The notes: generated by a model from the sequence alone, not told the origin. Shown: positions 33,818 to 47,100, numbered from the stretch's first letter. The stretch is DNA of 64,000 nt from Cantharellus purpuraceus (GCA_025174535.1 JALBUN010000003.1:1634501-1698500); one strand, 5' to 3'. Numbers and translations: made by a program.

Positions 33818-34167
33818 CGTACAAGGGTGGCTTGCGGAGTTGCAATTATTACAATTGCCACAGCTGTTGTCTTCGGCTGTGCGTGTAACAGGACCCTCGC
33901 CGTAGACATTAATGCTTCAGAGTCAATTTTTGATGGTTATCAACTTGAAGGGTCTTAATTGAAAGCTTTATAGTCCCTGGCATCATTGTATGCAAAAGTT
34001 CCGGCCGTGCAGGGCACAACAACAATATCACGCAAATTGACGTATTCCAAGGTCGAGACTGAGTCAAAGTAGGAACCTGACAGACAAGACAACACGCGCA
34101 TACCTCGCACTACGCCATAATGATGCCCCTCTCCCTAAACTCTCCCCAATACCTATACAAGGCTGCT
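33818..34167. other. intergenic
   Basis: Separates the YRA1-like and MTG1 genes. It might hold an unrecognised first exon of the YRA1-like gene. No other gene seen. Confidence 0.5.
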
Positions 34168-35970
34168 TTAATTTCGCATTTTCCCCCGTGCTTTAGATCG
34201 CCGTCGTGCTACCTTCTCTTCTCTCGCCTGCTTCTTCTCCTGCGTCAAACTAATATTTTCCCTCGAGTTCTTTTCTTGCTCCAGCTCCCGCACATGCGCC
34301 TCGATCTTCTCCTCCATCCTCGCCTGAACCGTCGCCGCATCCGACGCACCTCCGTCCCACTCAAAATCAAATCCCCAGCCACTACGTACCGGGATATCCG
34401 AAGACGCGTCCCGTGATGACTCTGCAGATTCAGGCAGCAGATCCTTTGATGAGCCGCCAAATGTATTGGCTAACATTGGCGTTTGTGGCGCTGCGCGGGC
34501 ACTGGCTATACCTCCTTCTTCACGCCACCATTTGATGAACCAAACAGCAGCCCGACGGTGGTCTCGCTCCCCCCCTTTCTGCAGCATCCCTAATCTGATT
34601 GACAGACGATCAAGGAATTCATATACGTCGGAAGGTGAAGGGGTAGACGAGGGAAGAAGCGTCATATACGCGGGGTCTGCGAAATAAAAATGAATATAAG
34701 AGCCTGAGAGGACAATAAATTGAATAGGCACAAACTAACAGTGTGGATTTAACACCCATAGCCTATACACGAGGTACGCAGCAAGGGCCTCGACGTCATA
34801 CATGCCTTCTTTAATACCAGCTGTCCTAGTAGGATCAACCAAGCGGCACCGACAAAGATAGGAGAAATGCATAAGCTGCCGTACCAATCAGTGCCAACTT
34901 CACACCCCTCTCGGCACCTCGGTCCCCGCGCCCGAGGAAAGGAATCATGACACCTGGTGAGTCAAAAGCATAGATCAAAGGATCCAGGCAGAGCTTGAGG
35001 CGTGTTGACAGCGCCCGTGTTAATCCGGGATGTGCTGATGTCCTCAGCGCTTTAGGCGTCGCTACCAGAAACCGAGAGCAGAAAGGTAAAAGGTTAACTA
35101 CAGCGTAAGGGGGGATGACAATAGATGACATACGGCCTGATATCCCGTAATTTCGCAAAGAATTCAGGAGCGTCGATTTTCCGACATTTGGCATCCCAAC
35201 CACCAAGACATTGACTTCTGGTGTAAATTCGGCGTGTCGCGATGCCATAGCTAATCAAAAGAGACTTTGAGCTATTCCAGGGAATGACGAAAGAGGATCT
35301 TTAACCAAAAAAGTCCCCAAATACGGACATATTAGCAGATTGCTCAGATCCTTTACGGTCCGTGGTTGCGTATGACTCGTGAAATGTATATGTTGACCCG
35401 GAAAGTACTTTTGCATCGCGCTGCGGAAGGGCTACAAATAATAATGTGTTTCCATTAGCCGGAGTTCCGAAGGTCCTTTAGAGCGAGAAAGGGATAGTGG
35501 CACACGAACCTGGACACCCCAGTGCCCTACCAGATCCTTTTTTCCAAGGACTACTATCCGCTCGCATAATACATTACTCTGCTCAGACCCAGCGCCCATT
35601 TTCCGCCGCTCATTTTGCCACTTTCTGATAGCGCCTGGTAGAACACATGTTAGTGTTTACGTGTTCGGGTATGTATAGCCAACCGGCCAGCCAGCCAGAA
35701 CAAAACAAGACAAATAAAGGTACAAAACCGCAACGATGGACAATAAAATAAAAACAAAAGCAGAGAATTAGAGTTACCACACCAACTCAAAATGGATCCC
35801 AACTCAAACTCACCTTCAAACGCAGGATTCACACTCGTTAGCGGCAATCGCGCATCCCGCAACTCAATCACCACATCTGTCCTCGAAAGAAATGCCGGTA
35901 AAAGGCGTGTAAAGCGCGACATGTGCCCGGGGTACCACGATGGTGCCGGTGGGAGGGGGGGTGGAAACAT
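34168..35970 (-). CDS. MTG1: mitochondrial ribosome-associated GTPase 1
   Basis: The N-terminal exon reads WYPGHMSRFTRLLPAFLSRT and DVVIELRDARLPLTSVNPAFE (35650-35970). It is followed by a G4 block with RIVVLGKKDLVGHWGVQ (about 35510-35560). The G1 P-loop VLVVGMPNVGKSTLLNSLR lies at 35170-35230 and the G3 DSPGVMIPFLGRG at about 34930-34970. The order G4-G1-G3 is the circular permutation typical of the YlqF/MTG1 GTPases. A C-terminal exon (34168-34731) is Glu/Arg/Lys-rich and ends RRRSKARGKMRN. The protein acts in assembly of the mitochondrial large ribosomal subunit at the inner membrane. G4 is GKKDL instead of the usual NKxD. Confidence 0.92.
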
Positions 35971-37397
35971 CGTGGCTAGCGTGCTCTTTTCTTACGACAC
36001 TTTTTATTGTTTACACCAAGCCTCCCTTTTGTTGTCGGTATAATATGAGCAGTATCCTTTCTGACAGACCCGCGAAAATGGGAGTGTCACAAGTGACCCG
36101 TCACTATTGGCTCAATTGAGCTTCCTCCTGTGCGGCTATCACGGCATAGCCGAAGGAACCGCTAGGCTGCACCAGGCTGCGCCACCGTGCAGCACCGCTA
36201 CCGCTCTCTCGGTTCCCGTAACCCTGCCAAAAACGCTGTCGGAGCCTCAAAACCTGCATCTTGAAAATCGAATGGATGATCGCGAAGCCTCAGGGGATTA
36301 AATGATCGCAGATCAATTTGTGGCCATTCGTTGGGGCTTCTCATAATTTAGATGAATCCCTCGAGAAGAAACGGCACATGCTCCTCCCGGAGTCAAACCA
36401 GGCAAATCCATACAGTGAAGGTCCTGAACGGACCCATGGAAGAGTGGCACGCAAGAACATACTTGTGTGACTCTGCCAGCCAAATTTCTGATCGCGTATA
36501 TATCTATCAAGACATCGATCAAAGATACTTGTCTATTCCACAACCGATTCACAACATTCATTTCCATAATTAGACTTGCAACAATCTCGCCATTCCCCAA
36601 ATTATACTCATCAGATCCAAAAGAATCTCCAAAAGAATCACACTGCGCTAAGATAAGACAAAATCAAGTCAAGAGAAGACAGGCCCATTCCATTGCACGA
36701 AACAGCACCCTTCACCTCCTTCGTGATGCATGATCGATCATCTCGAAGGAGGCGAAGAGACAACCAGAAACTCGAGATACAAGCGAAGAACCAAAAAAAA
36801 AAAAAAAAAAAAAGTATACAATTGCGATCTGAAAACTTTGGGAGATTCTGGAGACGGGAGATATACAATCAAGCAGCACGACAACGACACAGACACAACG
36901 ACACAGAAGCACGCAAGCAAGAAACACAGCGTCCAAACAAAAAATCAGCTATTGTAGGTATCATATTCCGAATCCAAGATGAGAAAAAAAAAAAATTCCC
37001 GAAGTGGATCGATGCGGGAGACAGAACCAAGAAGTAGGAGTTAGACAAGAGGAAAGACACAGGGCGCAAGAAGCAAGGCACGGGGGAGCGTAACTTTTGG
37101 TGATGACAAGGAAGGCTGGAGGGTGGGTGTGGTCGAGGCCGTGTAGAGTGGAGGGGATGGTTATAGCTGTGGATGTCGGTGTAATGTACCACCGCTATCG
37201 TCTTCATGTAGCACCGTGAAATGCACGAGATAAAAACCAAACCATGCACCACGCAAGACGATCCCACAGCTTGACCCAACAAGACGAAGCGCAAGCCTTC
37301 CACCTGCATCAACTAGCCAAGACAAAGCAACGAAAAATCAGTGTCAAACCAACCACACCCCAAAGCGAAAAAAACTCACCACATCGCCCACCCCCAA
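35971..37397. other. intergenic, nothing coding recognised
   Basis: Contains an A-run of about 20 bases at 36793-36813 and further A-rich tracts (36986-36996). Frames here are composition-driven. It is the 3' flank of the large minus-strand gene and the 5' flank of MTG1. Confidence 0.55.
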
Positions 37398-40300
37398 TCA
37401 CCCATCAAACTGCTTCCCACTCCTCGTCCTCCTCTCTCCCACTGGCAACTGCTCGATCCTGAACTGCTTCGGCGCCAATCGGCGCTGTTCCTCCTCCTCA
37501 TCTCCAACCTCAACCTCCACCCACCCCTTCCACCCCTTTTTAACGGCCCCGCGTTTACGCTTCTTCGGGCTGACGGTGGCGATGGCGGCGGCGTTGTCGG
37601 TGGTGGTATTGTCGGTGGTAGTGGTGATGACGCCGGCGTTCCCGATGGAAGCGTAGGCATCATTGACAACGGCGGTATTCTCGGCGATGTCCCCGTTCTT
37701 GGCCTTGTCGGCTTTGATGTTGGCATGGGCAGTGGACGACCTCACGATACCGCCCACGACGCTCGCCGCAAGGGACAATGTCGACTTTCCCCGGGGCGAC
37801 AACACCTCACCGCCCCCCACCATCGACGTCCCCCTTCCCCTTCCCCTTCCTTTCGTCGCTTCCTTCTCCCCCTTCGTCGCCTTCGCCTTCGCCTTCGCCT
37901 TCTTCCCCACTTCTCCCCGAGATCGCCGTCCCCGCGGCGCCCTCAACTCAAAGTCGTCGTCAACATCACTATCATCCTCCAGCAACTCATCCTCATCCAC
38001 AAGTTCATCCACAAGCTCATCCTCATCCACAAGCTCATCCACAAGCTCATCCTCATCCACAAGTTCATCCCGAACATCCCAATCATCCAACTCCGTAAGC
38101 TCATCCTCGCTCTGGAAGGTCAACATCGCCCTGGACGGCCTGCCCCATATCCTGCGGTCTCTATTCGGCTCAGGCGTCGCACTCTCAGAGTCCTCCCGCC
38201 CGGCTTTCCACATCCCCATGTTCTTCAGGCCGGCAGTTCCACTCACACCCTCACGTCCTCCCAACTGGATTGCCGGTCCGAGAGCGGTCGGAATAGCAGT
38301 AGGCGTCGTCTTCTCCTCAGACGTAGTAGATTCGCCCTTTCCCTTCTTTCCAGACTCACCCCGCATCACCTCCCCATCGTCTTTCACAATATCCATGACC
38401 ACAGACTCCAATGACTGCATCTCACCTCCATTCGCAAAACCGACAGTCAAACGATCCTTTCCCCCACTCAACAACGGCGGCGACCTCAACAGAGACGGAC
38501 TACCCGTCCCCATCGGCGACAAACACGACTCCTCCACAGTAGACGATTCAGCCACCGATGGCTCGGGGACTTGATCTCCCACACCATCTCCCGCACCGTC
38601 AGTCGATGTGTTGATGCCATCCCGATGCAGCGCAGGTGCTGACGACTCGCAGAATTCCGCGTGCTCTTGACCATCCACAATCGGAGGAAGAGGCACTGAT
38701 CGCTCCTGCCTACTCGAATTCGACCACGGACTATTGGAAGGTGGGGACAACAACGCCTCAAGCGAGAGTGCATGGCGACGGTGTGCGGTCGAGGAGGGGG
38801 CTGGGGATGGCGTCGGCTGCACGTTTTGGTGCTGCGGTGGCTCCGATGCCACTGGCGTAGGGGAGGTTGTGTTCTCGTTTGCGTTCGTATAATGAGCCGA
38901 TCCTGTACCTAGACTTGTATTTGTAGGAGGCATCGAACGCTTCTGCTTAGGCGTATACCATATACTATTACGAGGTATGGGGAACGCCTCTGGGATCCAG
39001 TCGTCATCGAGGTGGTCTGCGGTAGAGGAGACGGCCGGCGATGGCATCGGCTGCACGTTTTGATGTTGATAGTCATGGCGGTGGTGTTGTGGCCCTGATG
39101 CCATTGACGCAGGAGACTGAGTGTTCGTGTTAGCGGTCGTGGAGGGAGCCATTGCCGACCCTGTGCCCAGATTCGTAGAAAGCACCGATCTCTGCCGCCT
39201 AGGCGTGTACCATATACTATTACGAGGTATCGGGAACGCATTCCTAAGCCAGTCGTCATCGAGGCAGCCCTCGGTCGAGGAGACAGCCGGCGGTGGCGTC
39301 AGCTGCACGTTTTGGTGTTGGTGGTCGTAGCGCTGGTGTTGGTGGCCGTAGCGCTGGTGCTGTAGCTCTGATGCCACCGATGCAGAGAATTTGGCATTGG
39401 GGTTTGCGTTCATGGACTGAACCACGGGGGCATGATGACCATGCGTGGGCGACTGCGCGGAAGGCTGGGACGAAGACAGGGGCCTTTCCGCAGCGAAGGC
39501 CTGGTACGGACTTCCGGTGGGACTCCTAGCATGATGGCCACCATCCGTCGCCGTGTGAGGTGCGCTGCCAAACCCAGGGCGAGGCTCACGCATATGCCCG
39601 CGACGCGGCGACGGCATGGGAGTGTTAAAGTGCGAGGCCGCCCGAGAGTGGGTATGGGGGCTGAAGGCTGTGTTTAGAGGGGTCAAGGCTGTGTCAGTGT
39701 TAGCGTGGGCAATAAGCACTGTTTTTTTACCATTGAACGCAGGTTTATCTTTTGCGGGAGAGCTGTGAGTATGATTGTGTTCAATAATGCGCTGTGGATC
39801 GTCTTCGATATCCATCGGTGAGAACGCGCCGTCAAAGTCCGCCGCGTGGTCGTGGGCACCGCCACCGCCATGTGCGTGCGCATGCGCATGAGGTGGGGTG
39901 GCCATCATTTCGTGCATCAGTTCGTCCACGTCGTCCGCGGGAGTGTACGGCATCTTTGATGAGGTACGAGATGTAACGGAGGATATGGAGCGGCTGGGCG
40001 TGGGAGGAGATGCAGTCAACGCGGTTGAGGCGGACGACGGAGGTAGAGATGCCATTGATACATCTACCGTAATGCCGCTGACACAAGAGGGGCGGTCAGC
40101 CCCAGGACGGCGCGGCGGCAAAGGGTCAGAGTCAGGCTGTGCGTTTGTAGAATTGTGACTGGTATCGTATGTAAAGCTCACTCGTGAAGAGAGGGAGGGG
40201 ACAATGTCAGTGTTAGTGCGAGTGCTAGTGCAAGTCGCCGCCGCGGCGGGGGGCGCGTATTCGTGACGGGCGGACCAATAGCACCACCCGGACTCGGACC

Positions 40301-40877
40301 CGGAAGCGGGAGACGGACTTGTGTCGATGTGCGACAAATGAGTGGCATCATCGCCAGCTGGCACATCCATAGTGAAGGACACGCGGGAGGTATCCATTTC
40401 TCCGCCTAAGCCCAGCTGGACGACCCTATCGTCAGTGGCACCAGCGGCAGGGGAAGGTGGCGCCACACGTTGCGTGTCGTCGGCGCGATGGTCGGATTTC
40501 GTATGGGCGATGGTCTGCTGCACACGCTCGACTCGTTGAGCCGTTTTGAATTTTTGTCCCTGTCGTTCCTTACGCCTCTCATGATCGCGCTCACGGCGCC
40601 TGGCGTTCTTCAACAGACGCTTACGCTCTTGGGCTATTTCCCGGTCCTTCTCGTCCTGTGGACGAACGTCAAAGAGAATCCCGGGGCCATGCCCGACGAT
40701 ACTATTGTACGGGCTCTTGGGCGCGTCGCTGCCAGAATTGTTGGTCGCCATATCCGTGAAATAATCACGGAGGGGACGTGGATCGAAGTACCCTGCCAAG
40801 ACAGCAGTAGCCGTCCTACGCTGGCGTTTAGGTGGACGAGGAACGGAGGTGGAGACCGAGGCAACACGCTTAAGCAT
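37398..40877 (-). CDS. large intrinsically disordered nuclear-type protein with internal repeats
   Basis: One uninterrupted frame of 1159 codons. The N-terminus has a basic cluster (PRPPKRQRR) and a DERD/RKER-rich charged helix (residues about 75-120). The middle is Ser/Thr/Pro/His-rich. Two clear repeats carry DDDW-x-x-x-AFPIPRNSIWYTP (residues about 536-556 and 622-642), with a degraded third copy ending SPPSNSPWSNSSRQERS (about 705-725); each is preceded by HQNVQ-x-x-PSPA. An acidic block repeats ELVDEDELVD (residues about 920-965). KKRKRG lies near the C-terminus. No catalytic domain is seen. The basic patches and acidic block suggest a chromatin- or transcription-associated protein, which is only inference. 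Frames on the other strand (37341-38574) are shadows. Confidence 0.75.
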   Translation of the reverse strand: MLKRVASVSTSVPRPPKRQRRTATAVLAGYFDPRPLRDYFTDMATNNSGSDAPKSPYNSIVGHGPGILFDVRPQDEKDREIAQERKRLLKNARRRERDHERRKERQGQKFKTAQRVERVQQTIAHTKSDHRADDTQRVAPPSPAAGATDDRVVQLGLGGEMDTSRVSFTMDVPAGDDATHLSHIDTSPSPASGSESGWCYWSARHEYAPPAAAATCTSTRTNTDIVPSLSSRVSFTYDTSHNSTNAQPDSDPLPPRRPGADRPSCVSGITVDVSMASLPPSSASTALTASPPTPSRSISSVTSRTSSKMPYTPADDVDELMHEMMATPPHAHAHAHGGGGAHDHAADFDGAFSPMDIEDDPQRIIEHNHTHSSPAKDKPAFNGKKTVLIAHANTDTALTPLNTAFSPHTHSRAASHFNTPMPSPRRGHMREPRPGFGSAPHTATDGGHHARSPTGSPYQAFAAERPLSSSQPSAQSPTHGHHAPVVQSMNANPNAKFSASVASELQHQRYGHQHQRYDHQHQNVQLTPPPAVSSTEGCLDDDWLRNAFPIPRNSIWYTPRRQRSVLSTNLGTGSAMAPSTTANTNTQSPASMASGPQHHRHDYQHQNVQPMPSPAVSSTADHLDDDWIPEAFPIPRNSIWYTPKQKRSMPPTNTSLGTGSAHYTNANENTTSPTPVASEPPQHQNVQPTPSPAPSSTAHRRHALSLEALLSPPSNSPWSNSSRQERSVPLPPIVDGQEHAEFCESSAPALHRDGINTSTDGAGDGVGDQVPEPSVAESSTVEESCLSPMGTGSPSLLRSPPLLSGGKDRLTVGFANGGEMQSLESVVMDIVKDDGEVMRGESGKKGKGESTTSEEKTTPTAIPTALGPAIQLGGREGVSGTAGLKNMGMWKAGREDSESATPEPNRDRRIWGRPSRAMLTFQSEDELTELDDWDVRDELVDEDELVDELVDEDELVDELVDEDELLEDDSDVDDDFELRAPRGRRSRGEVGKKAKAKAKATKGEKEATKGRGRGRGTSMVGGGEVLSPRGKSTLSLAASVVGGIVRSSTAHANIKADKAKNGDIAENTAVVNDAYASIGNAGVITTTTDNTTTDNAAAIATVSPKKRKRGAVKKGWKGWVEVEVGDEEEEQRRLAPKQFRIEQLPVGERRTRSGKQFDG

Positions 40878-43800
40878 AATTGGTGGCTAAGGGAGAGAGA
40901 AGAGGCGAGTTGAGGTCCTGCGGCGTGGGGGGGTGGAACCTAAATTATATATACTTTCGGAGTTTCAAACAAGTAAGGGGAAACCGAGAAGTTTCTGGAG
41001 CCAAGCGCCCGGACGACACGTCCACCAATCATTGCGATGCCAGCAACTAATTTTGTTTGTGACCCATATCTGGCATAGTGGCTGTCTTGAATTGCCCTCT
41101 TTTTTACTTGCGGTAGATATTGTTACGCAAAGCCATATCTGGCATCTCCAGAGATCTTGATGGCAGCGCCAGGGCCCGAACTGTGACTGTGACATAACAC
41201 ACTACCCTCTTTTGCAGCCTCGCCTTTTTCATGTCCACGATCAACTCCTTAAAGACTTGCCCTTCCTCCCACACTCACGTGCTCTGCTCTAGGCAGCGCT
41301 GTCATAGCACCAGATCTCTCAAAGGGGGGGGGGGGGAGGGGGGGGGGCAACGGTGCCAGGCACCCAATATGGCAGATTCCTTTGTTGTCACCCATTCCTT
41401 TTAGACTTATCCTGGCTTTTGTTCCAATTCTCTTTTCGACCAAAATCGTCTGATAGATGTCCTAAAATGACATCTGGGGGCTCCATGGCGCTGATGTGGG
41501 CGCGCACAGCTTCAAAGCTATCCCGGCCGCACAATCCCGGCGTCGGATACTCATCTATCTGACGACCCTTCTCTCTCTCTGCACTTACATCACGTGATAC
41601 ACCTCTGACCATCTCAGTTTCCGCCAGTTGCTTTCACACCCGCAGAGATGCCCCTGAGAATCAATATGTTCCCCTTGCACAATTCTCACAGTCTGCAACT
41701 TCACAGTCTTCTCGGGATATCCTCTCTGGCTTCTCTGATCCCCATGGCAAACCCGGGCGCCCCTTGTGCAATTCCCAAAACAGCCCCCCATAGACTGCTA
41801 CATCCCCCCTGCTAAGAAATTGCATCAACAACGCTCCAACGCTCTAACTTGATGCTATATCTATTGAGCGCTCCCTTCTCTCTTGCTGAATCTCGATGCG
41901 CATTTTTTACGCCTTTCTCCTATACACTCCACTGCCGAGGTACTGGATGAAGCGCTGACCAGCACAGCCTCCCCAGATCCAAGATCTCGGTCGGTTATTG
42001 TTCTCGCTTGATCCGTTTCTAAAGGATAGTACTGCGTATGGGCAGTTCTGACTTTCGACGGTGATAGAAGTCACCTCAGTGCCGAGCTAGCAAGAATTTT
42101 TCGTATAGGTCTATCGTGCTCAGTGTCGGGGACTTGACAGAATGCACTGCTCGGCAGACATCTATTCTATCACTCGTGAGTTGGGGATGCAGCCATCTTA
42201 CGGCAGCACATCTAGAATCGCTTTTTTCCCGGCCCATCTACCAATATCTTTATGCTCCACAACGTGCCGCCTTGTTATTCCTCCAAGCCCAATGGGCATG
42301 ACGTCACTCTCTCACACAACTTGTCGATCTGCCGAATATCGCACGATGTGGCAACTCCGTCTTTGTTGGCTTGCATTCGCGCGGAATAAGTCTTCTGGGT
42401 GTTCTAACACGGACGAAGACAAAGCCAGTCACTTGTCTTGCGTATCTGCATCACAAAAACGCGACACGGCAACCGCTATACAATACTGCCAAATACGAGT
42501 CCACGACACATCAGTGTTCAACAATAGGCTTCAGGACTGCTCACTATCCGACGTCCCCAAATTTGTCAAGCATGCTGCCTCTCACCTCAGGACCCCATCT
42601 CCCCCGAACTCTACTATTATCTTTCTTCCCTCACCGGTGCTTCAAACGCGTGGCTCCACTTTGCCGCCTCTCTACCCTCCTACTGGCGGATTTTCACGGC
42701 GTCCAAGTCGCTCCGTCTGTCCTATATACCCGCTCACCACAGCCCACTACCGCGCGTTCTTAATATACCCAAGGCTTCAATAAGCCGTACATATGACCCC
42801 TTACCGATGGCCGCGACGTATAGCGCACCGTACCTATGCAGGCCACACGATAAGATCACACGGCAGCTGCACTCGCTCGCTGCACTGCACGTATGCGACA
42901 CCTAGGTTTCTCCGAGAAATAAGGCTAATTAGCACACCGCTTCAAGGATCTCTTTGCTGGCATGGATATGAAACTACTACGTACTTTCTGGTCCCTGTGG
43001 CCCCAGTTTTTCTGTGTTGGAGCAAGCCGCGCCATGCATGTACACGCCGGTCTGCCCGCGACAAAACAACGGACGACACACGACAGATAACAGACGACAG
43101 ACGCCCTCTTAGATCGTGTCCTGGTCTTCCTTCATCCTTCCGCCGCCCGCTTTGCTATAAATTTCCATATTCCTGAGGTCAAAAATGGCGGTTCCTGCTC
43201 AGGTCCCGTACAGACGTCTTCATCCTTCCTCTCCATATTTTTTATAACCCCACTCACTCCAAGAACATGGTTGACGCGCCGCCCGGGAAGGTGCACACGG
43301 CGTCTTGGTCACTTGCAGGATATATATAGGTCACCAGCTGCTTTGGACGACACTGTTATTACATGGCGCAGGCGATGAGAATACAGCGCAAGCTCTGAAA
43401 GACCATGTTGCTCAGCACTGCCCAATGGAGACTCTGGCGCTGACCACTTGTACGTTTCCGAGGATGCATCTTTCAAGCGTGGACGCCAACGTGGCGGAGC
43501 CTTGACATTATATATTGCACAGCGTGGTTGGGACCCTGTCTCAGTGCCCACTGTTACTATGTTGTCGTATGCTCACATGTTTGTTGTTGTTCATCAAGCT
43601 TCAAGCGCGTGCCGCCGAGGAACCTATTCTCTGAAGTTCCGCCGGATATATAGTCGCGTGGCACACTGGGTCTCTGGGATCTCGTCTCGTGGGGGCCCGT
43701 TCGGAGCACTAACCCCTTCATGTGCATTTTAACAGAGCCACTTGTGTGCCGCATCATAATCATGACAGCTAGGGGCTGAACTATCTCACTAGCTCACTAC

Positions 43801-44115
43801 TGCCATCGTCACATGTTTACTGCTTTCCTATTCGATAGGCTTGTTTAGATTTTTTAGACTCTAGTCATGTCTCCGACCCAGCCTCTTTTTCGGCCAGTAC
43901 TAGCCTTCTCACCTCATCTCATTTCATATTGCCATACCCATCCGAAGAACACACCTACATACGTCCATCTCCCTACCCGGCGCGTGACCCCTCAAGGACA
44001 CCATCTGTTATCGTCATCATTGTAAATTGAAATTGTCACCAATTTAAACTATACAAATACATGTTCGTATGACCTATTTTGATATTAATTCCCAGCTTCT
44101 TCAAGATTCAAGACC
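40878..44115. other. long intergenic region
   Basis: No gene could be supported over 3.2 kb. A near-continuous G tract (G13-A-G10) lies at 41324-41347. The frame at 42142-42783 (213 codons) has no motif and is probably chance. CT-rich stretches between 42.5 and 43.3 kb look like promoter or untranslated DNA. The 3' end of the Zn2Cys6 gene abuts on the right. Confidence 0.5.
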
Positions 44116-47100
44116 TCATCCCCCAGACACGCCCAACTCTGCTACGAATCCCTGCCAACTCACATCAAGATAGTCGTCGCTCATCATCATTGATGACATA
44201 GGGTTCCATGTGCGCGGGTCTTGCATAGGACTATCGGTGGCGTCGCTCGCCTCTGTTCCAACGCTTGCTCCAACGCCTGTATCCGACATGGCAAAAGCAT
44301 TCCCAAAGCCGTGCACGGCAGTCACGCCACGCCCATAAACGGCAGAGGTCCCACCGCCACCGCCACCACCACCACCATGTGAAGCCTGAAACATTGCGTA
44401 CGCTGCTGCATCCGAATGCGATGCTGCGTCTCCCCCCACACCGACATCGACACCGAGTGCACGTACATGCGAGTCTTCCATACCCCGAGCCTCGCCAAAC
44501 GGCGTAACCGACACACTTCCGTGGCTGGCAGTACTATATGAAGACTGCGGCGCGCCGCTGACTTCCCCGGGAAATACCTCTATCCGCGTCGACCGCCTGG
44601 AAGAGATCTCCGGGCCTCCTGCCCCCGCCCCCGTCTCTGCAGGCATCGTCGTTGTGGTGGCGGTAGTCGTGTTCGCAACCCCACCGGCTCTCTCCCACGC
44701 TCTCCACGCATCCTGATCTTGCTGCCTCACCACCGTCAAATCCTCCATTAACGACGGGTGCACGTCCGTCGATGGCGGCGTGTCCATCGACGGCGAGGAC
44801 TGCGCGGTGGCGAGGTACGTCCCGGGCCGTATAGACACTACGCGGGTGTGCCCGCCCAGCACCTTGAGTTCGTCGTCTTGCCCGTGGATATCCCCGTCTG
44901 CGGGACTATACTCGAGTTGTGACATGGCTAAATGTGCCTTTTCACGCAGTCTCGTCACGATTTTCTAATAAGACGCGTTAGCATTAAAAAATTTGAAACG
45001 GAAACATGCGTGTTGTGAATTTACCAGCGCTCTCCTGGGACGATCTACTATTCTGTTGTTCTGGTTCGCACATCCACGCAATTGGACTAGGACCGTTTCG
45101 AGTGTGCACATAGCCTCTGCCGCGAGCACGCTTCTTGGATGTCTCATAGCAACGGACCCTACCATGATCTGCACCGCACCGGCGCCATGTCAACTCCAAT
45201 ACATCAAATTCACTAGCTCCGTGGGAAATCACACTCACGGCACTTGCGAGCGTATGAGTCCAGCAAAACCTGACGAATGGGGAAAAAAAAAAAACTTAAA
45301 GATTTGAACAATAAAACAATTTGATTTGAAGACCTACCATAAACGACACGGCAGGACTGGCTCGTGTGTGAGTAGGCAGTCAAGCAAAGAAATAATCACT
45401 TGTGCACTGCGAAAGGCCGCGAGGAGGGAGGGATAGTATCTGCTGGTCGTGAGGTCCTCTGGGCGACACAAACATGCGCGAACAAAGTACTTCCGGTGGA
45501 GATATAGCACATCTGCAGTACGTTCATGTGAACTTATAGGCCCACGATGATGCTGACTAGCAGAAGCGAGCTTACACGTTTCTTTGATGGCCAGCATGAA
45601 AAATTTCCGCATGGTTTCTGCTGTATTCGCTCCTTTCAGGCAGTCAGGGCCGACCTGTGGATGTGGATCCCAGCCATTCACCATAAGAGGGTAAATTTCG
45701 ACATTTATTTAAAAAAAGCTCGCCTGGCGGTCACCCACTGGTCCTCCGAATAGCTCTACAGCACGATCTCGCAATTTACGGTCCATCGCGAGAATGTCTG
45801 CGTATTTCTGCTTTGTGCTGAGAACAAGATCGCGCACTTCGCTCATGATCGTGAACGTTATCATATACATGGAATAGCGATCTGTCATACGTTGATCAGC
45901 TTCTTTTGACGTAAGGAGTGTATGTGATTAGACACAAAGGGATAACGTACGCCCATGCTTGATCTTGCCATCGGGCCCTATTGATTGTTCAGTGTCAGGT
46001 CCTATCTCACAGTCGACAAATGGCAAGGTAATCTGTGGTGGCCTCCCAAACGCAAGACCTGTGACGTGTTAGATATAAATCAATCAAGCATCAAATTATT
46101 ACCCTGAAAGGTGTTCAGGATCGACGACGGATAGACGGATGTATAAAAAGCTCATACTTGGAACGACAGAAAGGCACTCAACTCCCAAAACAAGGAACGT
46201 CGTTGATCAACGACTGCAGGGTCCAATCTCCAACGCTCGCTGTCGCGATCTTGACAAGATGGTTAGCAGGTCAAAGCCTGATCATCAAATACGACATACG
46301 AAGACCAATCTGGAAAGGCATGAGCCTTAATCAGAGTTGTCCACTCCGCTCATTACAAATTACTCACGCTAATCGCCAGGCCGACAGCTATTGATGTTAG
46401 TGACCATATTAACTGGGGTGTTTGCTCTCGGTCGAGTAAACTATGATAGTACGCCATTAGGAACTACCAGGAAACAAAAACTCAATCCACCAAGATCCAA
46501 CACGTAACACTTGGGACTCACGATAACGCGAACACCAGCGATGCCAGGCTCTTCAATCACAGATACCCCAGCAGTCAGTGCCGTTCGCGCGAATTGGTGA
46601 TACAGGTCCGAATCTGTACTTGTCTGTGGTACAGCATTTGAATTATAATCATAATTGTTTCCTGCGTCTGCGGGGCTTGATAGATCTAATAATGAACCGA
46701 TCGCGAATACCATGAATAGGATTGACACCTCGAAATGTGTCAATGACGTGTCCGTCAGCGAGGGAGGAGACTTGGAGTACACGGGGTGCAATATCTCGTC
46801 TTGAAATTGATGTCGCGAGATGGGTGAATATCTAGGGGAAATACATCGTCAGTCTCTGCAGAAATATTAGCCTGACGAAACAGACAGCCATGCTGCATTA
46901 CTGTGGTAAAAATCGCAGAGGGCCCAGGCGCGCAACGGATCTGGAAGATGTCTTTCGAGGTATTGCATGATGACTTCGTTCGGCAGACGTGGGTACAAAG
47001 GACTGGCAACGTCATCTCGAAGTGGATCGAAAGGGTCAGATGACCACCCTAACTGCACTTCCGAATCTTCCACGTCTTCTCTCAACTCGTTCTATAGTAC

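Noticed and set aside
36700..37040. Frames rich in Lys/Phe on both strands
   Set aside because: They are translations of A-runs and have no conserved features.
37341..38574. Long plus-strand frames (357 and 303 codons) opposite the 1159-codon gene
   Set aside because: They are Ser/Pro/His-rich shadows of the minus-strand acidic and basic repeats; the minus frame has a sensible start, stop and internal repeats.
42142..42783. 213-codon plus-strand frame
   Set aside because: No motif, no homologous neighbour, odd composition and overlapping equal frames; treated as chance.
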